Positions 55,991-64,000 of a stretch of 64,000 nt of DNA are shown in pieces; positions within the stretch are counted from its first letter, which is position 1; the number at the start of each line of letters is the position of its first letter. The notes under the pieces are model-generated. The model saw nothing but the letters and a program-made list of their open reading frames with translations, was not told where the DNA came from and did not search any database. The stretch is from contig JACKLL010000011.1 of assembly GCA_024235935.1 (NCBI GenBank), positions 1 through 64,000 of the forward strand, given 5' to 3'. This stretch comes from Rhodoferax sp. (lineage in GTDB: Bacteria; Pseudomonadota; Gammaproteobacteria; Burkholderiales; Burkholderiaceae_C). A program made the position numbers and the translations under genes.

Positions 55991-57469
55991 TCAGTAGTTC
56001 ACGAATCGCGGCGGGCCCACGTCGACGGTCGCCATCAAGGCATTCATGTGGGCACGCATCTGTTGCAACTTGAGCGCCTCATGGCCAGGCGCCAGCCACA
56101 GGTTGTCGTACTCTTCGGGATCCTCTTCATGATCGAACAGCTCGGCGATGTCATGGCCATGGTAGAAAACGCTCTTGTAGCGGCCATCGAACACCATCGA
56201 CGCATGCGTGTTGTCGGGGTGGCCGCCCATGGCCTCGCGGTATTCGCAGACCACGGCCTTCTTGTGCACCGAAGGGTCGACCTCTCCGCGCATCAGCGGC
56301 AGCAAGGACTTGCCCTGCATCTCCTGCGGCACACCGAGCCCGCAGGCATCCATCAGCGTCGGCGCCACGTCCACCGTCTCGACCAATGCATCGCTGCGCA
56401 GGCCGCTGCGGAACTGTCCCGGCCAGGACATGATCAGCGGCACCCGCACCAGGCCGTCGAAGAAGCGGCAGCCCTTGAGGATGAGCCCGTGGTCGCCCAG
56501 CATCTCGCCGTGATCACTCATGTAGACGACGATGGTGTTCTCGAGTTGCCCGGTATCGCGCAAGGTCTGCATGATGCGGGCGAACTGCTCGTCGATCTGC
56601 TCGATCATCGCGTAGTAGTTGGCCTTGACATCCAGTGCGTCGTATTCGTTGCGCGCCGAGGCGATCGCGTCATGGCCGCCGTCGGCCGATACCGGCACGA
56701 TCTTCTTGCGCACCCGCGGGTCGTCGGGCAGCTTGGTCTGCTGGTCGATCGCGGCAAATGCCTGCTGTCGCTGCAGGTCGGAATCGCGGAACCGCGGCAG
56801 CGGCAATTTGGCGGGATCATAGCGCGACAGGTATTCCGGCGGCGCATCGAACGGGCCGTGCGGGTCGAACGGGTTGACGCTGATCATCCAGGGACGGTCA
56901 CGCCGCTCGGTGATGAAGCGCATGGCCATCTCCGAGCACCAGGTGGTCTGGTGGTACTCGGTCGACACGCCGGGGCCGCAGAAATAGTTCAGGTTGGCGT
57001 ACAGCGCCTGCGGGTCGACCTTCTTCTCGTGCTTGAGCCAGTTCTCGTAGTCGTGCCCGTAGGCCTGGTCCGGCGTCGGATGGTGACTCCAGTGGAACAG
57101 CCGGTACCCGTCGTCGGTGCGCACCTCGTAGTGCTTGGCCGCTGCCAGATGCAGCTTGCCGACCAGTGCGCAGTCGTAGCCGGCCTCGGCCAGGCGCTTG
57201 GTCACCAGCTTTTCGTGTGCCGGGAAATACGCATTGCCATTGCGGTACACATGGTGCGATGCCGGATAGCGGCCGGTCAGAAATGTGGCGCGCGCGGGCG
57301 TGCAGATCGGGCTCTGCGTGTAGGCGCGGTTGAAGGCGACGCCGGAGGAGACCAGCGCGTCGATCGCATCCGTACGGATATGCGCGTTGCCCAGCGCATG
57401 GATCGTGTCCCAGCGCTGCTGGTCGGCGCAGTACCAGAGGATGTTGGGACGGGTCTGTGGCTGCTTCAT
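55991..57469 (-). CDS. Sulfatase family hydrolase (formylglycine type, cytoplasmic)
   Basis: A 492-residue alkaline-phosphatase-fold enzyme. The sulfatase signature is CTPAR at residues 56-60 (within SPICTPARATFLTGRYP); Cys56 should become formylglycine. Metal-site motifs are NILWYCADQQRWD at the start, NPFDPHGPFDAP and YMSDHGEMLGDHGLILKG. There is no signal peptide, so it acts in the cytoplasm on a substrate taken up first. Possible targets are sulfated sugars, choline sulfate or, in the closely related hydrolases, phosphonate esters. It follows the TctC gene by three bases on the same strand and lies beside sugar-acid genes, so a sulfated sugar is a reasonable guess. No maturation gene (FGE or anSME) is in the window. 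Confidence 0.87.
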   Translation of the reverse strand: MKQPQTRPNILWYCADQQRWDTIHALGNAHIRTDAIDALVSSGVAFNRAYTQSPICTPARATFLTGRYPASHHVYRNGNAYFPAHEKLVTKRLAEAGYDCALVGKLHLAAAKHYEVRTDDGYRLFHWSHHPTPDQAYGHDYENWLKHEKKVDPQALYANLNYFCGPGVSTEYHQTTWCSEMAMRFITERRDRPWMISVNPFDPHGPFDAPPEYLSRYDPAKLPLPRFRDSDLQRQQAFAAIDQQTKLPDDPRVRKKIVPVSADGGHDAIASARNEYDALDVKANYYAMIEQIDEQFARIMQTLRDTGQLENTIVVYMSDHGEMLGDHGLILKGCRFFDGLVRVPLIMSWPGQFRSGLRSDALVETVDVAPTLMDACGLGVPQEMQGKSLLPLMRGEVDPSVHKKAVVCEYREAMGGHPDNTHASMVFDGRYKSVFYHGHDIAELFDHEEDPEEYDNLWLAPGHEALKLQQMRAHMNALMATVDVGPPRFVNY

Positions 57470-57472
57470 CGA

Positions 57473-58474
57473 TCAGTTCGCCGTGATGCCGGCCGTCTTG
57501 ACGGTGCGCTCCCAGCGCTGGTGCTCGCCCTTGAGCAGGTCGGCAAACTCGGCCGGCGTTCCCGCTGGCACGTCGCCGGTCTGTGCGATCTTGTCGTGCA
57601 CGTCCGGACTGCTCAAGGCCTTGACCAGTTGCTCCGACATGCGTGCGAGCACGTCGGGCGGCGTACCTGCACGCGCCACAAAACCGAACCAGGCCAGCGA
57701 CTCGAAGTTCGGCACGCCGGACTCGGCCAGCGTCGGCAATTCGCCCAGGCCACTGGTGCGCTTGCGCCCGGTGGAGGCGACCGCCACCATTTTTCCGGCC
57801 TTGACATGCGCCTGGATCTCGATCGGCGACAGGAAGGCGCTGTTCACATGACCGGCCAACAGATCCGCCACCGCCGGACCACCGCCCTTGTACGGAACGT
57901 GCAGCAGGTCGACGCCGGCCTGCTGCTTGAACAGTTCCCCCACCAGGTGCGGCAGGCTGCCGGCACCCGGCGTCGCATAACTGATCTTGCCCGGGCTGGC
58001 CTTGGCCGCTCGCAGGAAATCGGCTGTCGTCTTCAGGCCCAGCGACGGATGCGAGACCAGCACCAGCGGCGTGGTCTGCAGCAGCCCCAGCGGCACGAAG
58101 TCCTTCTGCACGTCGTAGCTGAGCTTGGGATACACGTATTGCGTGATGACGAATGGCGCGGCCGCCAGCAGGATGGTGTAGCCATCCGGCGCCGCCTTCG
58201 CCGCCTCGGCGATGCCGATGGTGCTGGCTGCGCCCGGTTTGTTCTCGATGATGAAGGTCTGGCCGGTCTGCTCACCGAGTTTCTGCGCCACGGTGCGCGC
58301 CAGGGTGTCCGACGCGCCACCTGGCGGAAACGGCACGATCACGCGCACCGGCCTGGTCGGCCAGGACTGGGCCTGCGCACCGGCGGCCAGCAACCCGGCA
58401 ATGGCAGCCGCGCAAGCGGCGCGGCCGAGTTGCGCCACCGTTGCACGGCGCGTCCAGGCTGGATGGATGGACAT
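57473..58474 (-). CDS. Bug/TctC-family tripartite tricarboxylate transporter binding protein
   Basis: A 333-residue periplasmic binding protein. It has a signal peptide ending GAQAQ, then SWPTRPVRVIVPFPPGGASD, then IIENKPGAASTIGIAEAAKA, HVPYKGGGPAVADLLAGHV and ELPTLAESGVPNFESLAW. It is the first gene of a unit with the sulfatase, three bases away, so it likely supplies the sulfatase substrate or a related acid. An operator shared with the SDR unit lies upstream at 58691. No TctAB genes are present. Confidence 0.92.
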   Translation of the reverse strand: MSIHPAWTRRATVAQLGRAACAAAIAGLLAAGAQAQSWPTRPVRVIVPFPPGGASDTLARTVAQKLGEQTGQTFIIENKPGAASTIGIAEAAKAAPDGYTILLAAAPFVITQYVYPKLSYDVQKDFVPLGLLQTTPLVLVSHPSLGLKTTADFLRAAKASPGKISYATPGAGSLPHLVGELFKQQAGVDLLHVPYKGGGPAVADLLAGHVNSAFLSPIEIQAHVKAGKMVAVASTGRKRTSGLGELPTLAESGVPNFESLAWFGFVARAGTPPDVLARMSEQLVKALSSPDVHDKIAQTGDVPAGTPAEFADLLKGEHQRWERTVKTAGITAN

Positions 58475-58690
58475 GGGGGTGTCTCCTCGTCACTTCCAGC
58501 ACCGCATCGCCACCGATGCAGGACGCCATCCACAGTAAAACCTACTGCGGCCGTCCTTGCGCACATCGGATGCGGTCTGGCCACTACACGCCGGAGCCGC
58601 CTCGCCGTGCCAGTGCGACAACCCGGAACCGCCGGCCCGCCGCCATCAGGGTTTCGCCCGATGCTGACGAGTCGGTATGATGCGAGTATT

Positions 58691-58717
58691 GATTGGCCTT
58701 ACCACTTGGCCAATTAT
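58691..58717. promoter_or_regulatory. GntR-type operator, site 2 (between tctC-sulfatase and gntR)
   Basis: The site reads ATTGGCC-N9-GGCCAAT, a perfect 7-base inverted repeat, followed by TAT. It ends 10 bases before the gntR ATG and lies about 215 bases from the divergent tctC start. It matches site 1 at 55871. It contains TGGCCTTACCA, like the TGGTN3ACCA form bound by FadR-subfamily GntR proteins. Confidence 0.78.
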
Positions 58718-58727
58718 CGAAAACCCT

Positions 58728-59405
58728 ATGGCCCTCAAGATCGTCGAAACCCAGCGCCTGTACCGCCAGATCGCGGACCAGCTGCGCACCGCCATCCAGT
58801 CCGGCGAGTGGAAGGTGGGTGAACGCCTGCCGGCCGAGCGCGATCTGGCCAAGCAGCTCGGCGTGAGCCGGCCGTCGGTGCGCGAGGCGCTGATCGCGCT
58901 GGAGGTCGAAGGTTTCGTCGAAGTCCGCACCGGCTCGGGCGTCTATGTGCGCGAAGGTCCGGCGCGCAGCTCGGCCGCGGCCGTTGCGCCGCATCCGGCC
59001 GAATGGGGCCCGCTGGAGCTGATCCGCGCCCGGCGCGTGCTCGAAGGCGAGATCGCCGCCATCGCCGCGACGTCGGCCAAGCGCAAGGACATTGCCGCCA
59101 TGGCCCAGTGCGTCGATGCAGCGATGCCGACAATGGCATCCTGCCGCTGCAGGGCGACCGCGACTTCCATTCGGCCATCGTGCAGTCCTGCGGCAACAGC
59201 GTGCTGATCGACACCGTGCAGCGCTTCACGGGACGCACGCCGCGGCCCGATGTTCGAGCGCATGGTCGACCACTTCGAGACGCCGCAGTCGTGGAACTGC
59301 CGCCATCGAGAACACGACAGATCATCGCCGCGATCCGCGCCCATGACCCGCTGGCCCGTGCGGCCATGCACGAAACATATGGACCGCTCCGCATACCCAT
59401 TCAAC
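58728..59405 (+). pseudogene. GntR-family regulator, FadR/FCD subfamily, frame-broken in its C-terminal half
   Basis: The first 130 codons are intact: a winged helix (LYRQIADQLRTAIQSGEWKV, then GVSRPSVREALIALEVEGFV and VRTGSGVYVREG) and the start of the FCD domain (LIRARRVLEGEIAAIAA). After about 59117 the protein continues only by hopping between frames: DRDFHSAIVQSCGNSVLIDT in one, MFERMVDHFETPQSW in another, and HMDRSAYPFNVSW at the end. All expected FCD pieces are present in order, so a normal protein of about 225 residues is encoded if a few single-base errors are corrected. It most likely controls the two operators at 55871 and 58691. I favour sequence error over true loss. Confidence 0.82.
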
Positions 59406-59441
59406 GTCAGCTGGCGTCACACGCGAACCGGGTACTGCACC

Positions 59442-60930
59442 ATGACCCATCCGCCTGCATCCCGCCGACGACGTGCTGATCGCCCGCGCGCAGCTCGTCC
59501 GGGGCACCGTCGTCGACGGCATCACCGTGCGGCATCATCCCGCCAGCCTGGGTGGCTACACGCGCCATCGCCGTCGGCGAGCCGGTGCGCCACTACAGCA
59601 GATCATCGGCTTCGCATCGCGCGCCATCGGTGGCAGAGCATGTACATACGCAGGGAACCTCGACATGGGCCCGGACAAGGGGCGACTTCGCGCGCGACCA
59701 GCGTTCGGCACGCCGACGCGTCAAGCGGGTACCGCCACGCAAAGGCGACCTTCATGGGCCTGAAAGCGCGCCGACGGCCACGTGTTGCCCGCGCGCAACC
59801 ATCCAGCATCCTGAGCAGCGTGAACTGCTCAGCCACCGCCGCACAGGCGATTGCCGACCACTTCTCACCAGAACCACCCGCAGGCAATAGCCGACTTTCC
59901 GAATGTCGACAGCGTGGTCGCGTTGACCCACGGCACCGGCTGCGGCATGGATACCGAAGGCACCAGCATGCAGATCCTGCAGCGTACGCTGGCCGGCTAC
60001 GCCACGCATGCGAACTTCGCCCGGCGTGCTGGTGGTGGGCACGGGCACCGAATCGGAACCAGATCAACGCACGGCTGGCGACCAGCAGCCTGCGTGAAGG
60101 AGAAACCCTGCGCGTGTTCAACATCCCAGGACAGCGGCGGCACCAGCAAGACGGTCGCCAAAAGGCGTGGCGCTGATCGAGGAGGAATGCTGCCGTAGCC
60201 GGAGCCAGCGTGAGGAATGCGATGCCAGCCACATCACGATCGGCCTGCAGTGCGGTGGCTCGGACGCTTCTCCGGCATCAGCGCCAGCAGCGCTGGGCGC
60301 AGCCAGTCGACCTGCGCGGTGGCGCGGCGGCACCGCCATCCTGAACGGAACACCCGGGATCTACGGTTGAGCATCTGCTGACGCGCCGTGCGGTGGACAA
60401 AGACCCTCGGCGGCGAAAGCTGATCTCCGTATCAAGTGGTGGGAGAACTACACCGCCATCAACGGCGGCGGATGAACAACAACCCGTCGCTGGCAACAAG
60501 GCTGTGACGACCACCATTCTGGAGAAGTCGCTTGCGCAGTATTGAGGCGGCACCAGCAACCTGGGCGGTGTACGGTACGCCGAGAGGTCGACAGGCACGG
60601 CTTCGTCTACATGGACACCCCAGCTACGACCGGTCAGCGCCACCCGGGCAGGTGGCCGCGGCATATTTATGATCTGCTTCACCGGCCGCAGCTCGGCCCT
60701 GGTTACGCGCCATCGCCGTCGCTGAAGCTGACCACCAACTCAACCTGTGGCGCAAGCAGGGCGACATGGACATCAACTGCGGCGAGATCATCGACGGCGG
60801 CGCTGCTCGGGTAACCGAGATGGGCCAGCGCATCTTCGAACTGGTGCTGTACGCGTCCAGCACCGCCAGCAAGACGACGCCACGGCTGGGCAGAACAGGT
60901 TCGTGCCGGCGAATCGGCGCGGTGATGTGA
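59442..60930 (+). pseudogene. UxaA/GarD-family sugar acid dehydratase (altronate dehydratase-like), multiply frame-shifted
   Basis: Pieces in successive frames give a full fused SAF plus UxaA protein of about 500 residues. They are DDVLIARAQLVRGTVVDGI, IIGFASRAI, LDMGPDKG, ILSSVNCSATAAQAIADHF, DFPNVDSVVALTHGTGCGMD, ILQRTLAGYATHANFA, REGETLRVFNI, SHITIGLQCGGSD, HGFVYMDTP and VTEMGQRIFELVL. Family members dehydrate altronate or galactarate with an iron site, and a split homologue is linked to L-fuconate in Campylobacter. Differences from a normal frame are mostly one base gained or lost, for example an extra A in CCAAAAGG. With the SDR and FAH genes it would make and use a 2-keto-3-deoxy acid. 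Confidence 0.8.
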
Positions 60931-61051
60931 GCGGCGAAGTCCGACCTGCACCCACTGCCTTGCATCCTGCCGCACCTGTACACATCCAACCGCGCGAGCT
61001 GAAGCTGCTGGCCCTTTCCGGGAACAACCTGTCCGCCATTTGCACACCTCC

Positions 61052-62085
61052 ATGTCAAGACCATCAAGCCGCCGCCGCGCACCACCGTTGAAAAATCCTC
61101 GTTGCCAGCGGCAGCGCCCAGAGCAAGCAGCCACCGTTGCGCAGAACACGGGTGCTGGCCAACCTCGATCAGCCACGATTCGCATGGCGTGGAGCATGTT
61201 GCCGCGCTATGTCGTCGTGCTCCGAAGGAGGCCTCACCCCCAACCTGGTGTAAGGTGGTGCTCGATACCGGTATGCTGACCATCGACGGCGGACACGGCT
61301 TCAACGGTCATCGGTGGCGAACAGGCGATGGCGCAAGGCGTGCGTGCCCAGCGCAACACAGCGGTTGCATCATGACCGTCAGGGCCGCCCACCACAGGGC
61401 GCATCGAACACTTCAGCGGATAAGCGGTGGCCCAGGCACGGTGTCCCTGCATAAATCCCAACGTCGTGGCCCGCCCCATCGTCGCCCCCACCGGCAGCGG
61501 CGACGGACGTAACGCCGGCACCAACCCCTGCTGCGTCGGCGCTGTACCACTCAGGATTCAGCCCCTTCGTGCTGGACTTTGCCGCCAGCCGCGTGGCCCG
61601 AAGGGCAAGATGCGCGTGGCCCACAACGAGTCGCAAGGTCCCGCAGAACCGCCTGATCGACGAGCAGCAACCCCACCACCGACCCTGGTGTCGTCGTCGT
61701 GCCCCAGTCCAACGGCCTGTTCGGCGCCCTGATGACCTTCAGCGGCACAAGGGCTGCAACATGGCCGTAGCCTGCAATTTGCTGGGCGGCGCCCTGTCCG
61801 GTGGTGCCACGGCGCGGCCAGAGCGACGGGCGCCGCCGTGCTCAACAGCATGCTGACGGTGCTGATCGATGACGGAAGCTCGGCACGCGCAGAAAGCTTC
61901 GAGCATAGGGCTGCCGGAGTTCATCCGCCAAACAAGCGAAACCCGCCTGCAGGGTTACCAGGGCGGCGTTCGAATCGCTGGCGATCGGGCGCGCGAAAGC
62001 GCGCATCGCCCGCGAGCCGCGACGGCATCGTGGTGGACGACAACACGGGCGGCGATCGTGGAGGCCAGTGCAAAGGTAGGAATGC
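61052..62085 (+). pseudogene. Ldh2-family (malate/L-lactate/ureidoglycolate-type) dehydrogenase, multiply frame-shifted
   Basis: Fragments in order are VKTIKPP, VVLDTGMLTIDGGHGF, GEQAMAQGV, MTVRAAHH, NVVARPIVAP, TNPCCVG, VLDFAASRVA, KMRVAHNE, NGLFGALMTF, MAVACNLLGGALSGG, LNSMLTVLID and SWWTTT-like pieces ending EASAKVG. Together they make a typical 340-residue Ldh2-family NAD(P)-dependent dehydrogenase for 2-hydroxy acids. The beginning and end are approximate because the frame changes there. In this locus it might oxidise lactate formed by the FAH-family cleavage or a related hydroxy acid. The state of the gene (true decay or sequencing error) is discussed under the indel block. Confidence 0.78.
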
Positions 62086-62220
62086 GTGGTCGGCTGGCCG
62101 CCGGCGGAGCCATTTGCAGGTGCGAGCCCGTATACTCGATTCACCAACCCTGACAGATGTGTCGCCACCGACGCATGCGGAAGCCCGCACGTCGGCAGGA
62201 TGGCTCAGGGAGGTGTCACC

Positions 62221-63452
62221 ATGCACCTGCAAACCCAGCCGCCGCGAGCGGCCGAGAATACCATTCACCGGTCATCAGGGGAACTGCAGCAGCAATTGGG
62301 CGCGCAAGCCCGGCGTACCACATGGTTTTTCGTTTTACGGTTGCGACCACAAGGAAGAGATCCTGCACGTGGTTGCGGAGCAGTTCAGAAAGCGCAGTGA
62401 TGGGCGGCTCGTCGGCCGGCAGCTTGATGACGGACAAGGGCTATGTCGACCACCGGCATTGTTGGCCGCATGATGATCGATGACGAACAGGGCGACTATG
62501 GTGTTGCAGCGGCCCGGCTCGGCGACGACGCGGCGCAGACCGCCAGCGAAAACCTGTTGCGCCAGGCCCTGGAATCCCTGCGGTTGCGCAGGCGAACTGC
62601 CGGAGACTAGTCTGGATCTACGGAGGGCCGCCGGGACCAGGAAGAATCGGTGATCGAGGGCTTGCGCAGGGTCGTCGGCGACAACTGCCCCATCGTCGGC
62701 GGATCGGCCGCGAACAACGGCGTTTCCGGGCCGATGGAGCCAGCTCGGCAACCGGGGCTGTTTACCGACGGCGGTCGTCGGCGTATTGTCCCGTCGACTT
62801 CTGTGGGCTATGCATTTCCAGGGTGGCTACGAGCCGGCGGGGCCCAATGGCATCGTCACCAGCATCGGCTTCACGCCAGGGGTTGGCCGTGGAATCGTCA
62901 CCGCCAGCCGGGGCCGCGAGATCGCCAGGCATCCGATGGCGCGCCGGCTGCCCGGAGTCAACCCGGTGGAGTGGCGAGTTGATCGCCTCGCAACTGGAAA
63001 CCGGCGGCAGCATCCTGGCCGAAACCACCATGTTCCCGCTGGCCGTCGATGCCGGCCGGGTCGACGGAATCACGCACTACCTGCTGGTCCATCCCGAGTC
63101 CGTCAGCGCCAACGGCGCACTGCGTACCTTTTGCGATCTGCAGGTGGGCGCGCGCATATTTGCCATGAAAGGCGACCGCACGCGATTGGTCGATCGTGCC
63201 GGTCGGGTGGCAGGCCAGGCCCGCGAGAGCCTGCACGAGGGCCAGCGCAGCCTGGCCGGTGGCATCGTGGTGTATTGCGGCGGTTGCAAGCTCGCCGTGG
63301 GGGACGACATCGCGCTGGTGGCGGAGTCTGTATGGCAGGGCATGGGCGGTGCGCCCTTCATCGGCTGCTTCACGTTTGGCGAGCAGGGCCGGCTCATCGC
63401 CCACAATGTGCACGGCAACCTGATGATCTCGGCCGTCGTGCTCAGTCAATGA
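62221..63452 (+). pseudogene. FIST-domain sensor protein, frame-broken in its N-terminal half
   Basis: The ATG at 62221 follows GGGAGG. The FIST-N half is read in pieces: FYGCDHKEEILHVVAEQF, VMGGSSAGSLMTDKGYVD, DEQGDYGVAAARLGDDAAQ, EESVIEGLRRVVGDNCPIVG, SIGFTPGVGRGIV. From about 62965 the frame is clean to the stop: WSGELIASQLETGGSILAE, VDGITHYLLVHPESVSANGA, LAGGIVVYCGGCKLAVGDD and FIGCFTFGEQG, the FIST-C domain. FIST proteins are ligand sensors, thought to bind small molecules such as amino acids, and act with kinases or cyclases. Its stop overlaps the start of the next gene in ATGA, a strong sign that the two work together. Confidence 0.8.
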
Positions 63453-64000
63453 TGGCGCCGCAAAGCCGCGCAGAGGGCGACATCGAGAGCAGCGAAGCAC
63501 TCCGCGAAGCCCTGCTTGTATTGCGTCGCGCACACGACACACTGCTCGAGAGCAGCGCACACGCCGAGCAACTGCTCGACGCGCTCGAATCGCTGCTCGG
63601 TCTCGGACCTGACGACGATCCGTTTGCGCGGGTTTTCGCCTCGCTGCACAAGGTCTTCACGTTCTCCCAGGCCATGATGCTGGCCGAACCCGAACAGCAA
63701 CCACTGGATGGCGGCGAAGGCAATCTCGAATGCATCGTCGCCGACCCGGCCACGCTGGTGGGCTCCACCTGGCCGATCGGCCCGCTGTTCCGCAAGGTCA
63801 TGGGTGGCCGGGTGGTCACCACGTTCTCGAGCACGGCGATCGCCGAGTGGCGCAATGCCCACGCCTTCGGCCTCTCGCTGGAGCAGTCGGCGCTGTATGT
63901 TCCGGTGCGGGTACAGGCCCGGCGCGGCATTCTGGTATTGCTGCGCGGAGTCGATGAAACCGGATTCGATCGTGGCCACGTGTCGCTGGCCATGCGCTTC
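63449..64000 (+). CDS. N-terminal part of a probable signal-transduction protein coupled to FIST (runs off the window)
   Basis: 184 codons from ATG 63449 (or 63452) to the window end with no stop. A short N-terminal coiled coil (SEALREALLVLRRAHDTLL, then AHAEQLLDALESLLGL) is followed by what looks like a GAF-type domain: FARVFASLHKVFTFSQAMML, PIGPLFRKVMGGRVVTTFSS, QSALYVPVRVQARRGILVLL, GFDRGHVSLAMRF. This arrangement, just after a FIST gene, is usual for hybrid histidine kinases that act with FIST sensors; the catalytic part is not in view, so the output is unknown. The ATGA overlap with the FIST gene implies coupled translation. Confidence 0.72.
   Translation, partial: MMAPQSRAEGDIESSEALREALLVLRRAHDTLLESSAHAEQLLDALESLLGLGPDDDPFARVFASLHKVFTFSQAMMLAEPEQQPLDGGEGNLECIVADPATLVGSTWPIGPLFRKVMGGRVVTTFSSTAIAEWRNAHAFGLSLEQSALYVPVRVQARRGILVLLRGVDETGFDRGHVSLAMRF

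Larger units (their letters stand above)
59117..62965 (+). other. Block of dense small indels crossing four genes
   Basis: From inside the GntR gene to inside the FIST gene no reading frame stays intact for more than about 40-60 codons, yet conserved motifs of four families can be read in the right order by switching frames. On both sides the frames are clean. The errors often sit in base runs (an extra C in AACATCCCAGG, one A short in GTTGAAAAATCC). This is the pattern of uncorrected sequencing error. Confidence 0.75.

Noticed and set aside
59442..62085. Sulfolactate pathway (SuyAB plus ComC), given UxaA- and Ldh2-family genes with a Bug protein.
   Set aside because: The dehydratase reads as a fused SAF-UxaA protein, not separate SuyA and SuyB, and the FAH and KDF-type SDR genes point to sugar acids.
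62086..62220. Sigma-70 promoter from TATACT upstream of the FIST gene.
   Set aside because: No -35 box at proper spacing, and the stretch lies in the error-prone block.

Overview
The window is high-GC DNA from a beta-proteobacterium, most likely order Burkholderiales and near Comamonadaceae/Sphaerotilaceae. The case rests on gene content: two solitary Bug/TctC-type binding proteins with no TctAB partners, a divergent pcaR-pcaIJF unit, ubiH next to dsbC, a PEP-CTERM protein with PrsT, and many acyl-CoA genes. Species cannot be assigned from sequence inspection alone. I found no rRNA, tRNA or CRISPR array.

Layout. 1-8.6 kb is housekeeping: dsbC (cut by the left edge), a ubiquinone hydroxylase, a MOSC protein, a membrane-bound propeller/GGDEF diguanylate cyclase, ychF, a ClpP-family protein and an ECF-like sigma factor. 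8.7-11.4 kb is a small catabolic unit (lactonase-like amidohydrolase, HutC-type GntR regulator, TctC protein) with a clear palindromic operator. 12.4-15.9 kb is pcaR and pcaIJF, the last steps of the beta-ketoadipate pathway. 16-19.2 kb holds an ABC exporter, a YciA-like thioesterase and a crotonase. 19.35-26.5 kb is a Liv-type ABC uptake operon that includes an acyl-CoA ligase and ends at a strong terminator. Two of its junctions are filled by unusual repeats. 26.8-30.6 kb is a less GC-rich island with a PEP-CTERM protein behind a probable sigma-54 promoter and the lipoprotein PrsT.

31-50.3 kb is almost wholly on the minus strand and is mostly a beta-oxidation cluster: TetR regulator, three acyl-CoA dehydrogenases, FadN-like bifunctional enzyme, thiolase, crotonase, several SDRs, two thioesterases, a 2-hydroxychromene-2-carboxylate isomerase-like protein and a cyclic-nucleotide-binding/patatin phospholipase. 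A second copy of the repeat element seen in the Liv operon lies between the fadN-like gene and the thiolase. 50.5-53 kb is a sulfonate/nitrate-type ABC importer.

53.3-62.1 kb looks like a sugar-acid (possibly deoxysugar or sulfated sugar) catabolic locus: FAH-family hydrolase, two SDRs, a cytoplasmic sulfatase, a TctC protein, an FCD-type GntR regulator, a UxaA-family dehydratase and an Ldh2-family dehydrogenase. Two near-identical copies of one operator tie its two minus-strand units to the GntR gene. From about 59.1 to 62.97 kb the sequence is riddled with 1-2 base indels while family motifs stay readable. I think this is poor sequence quality rather than ancient pseudogenes. The window ends in a FIST-domain sensor (front half frame-broken) overlapping the start of a probable signalling protein that runs off the right edge.
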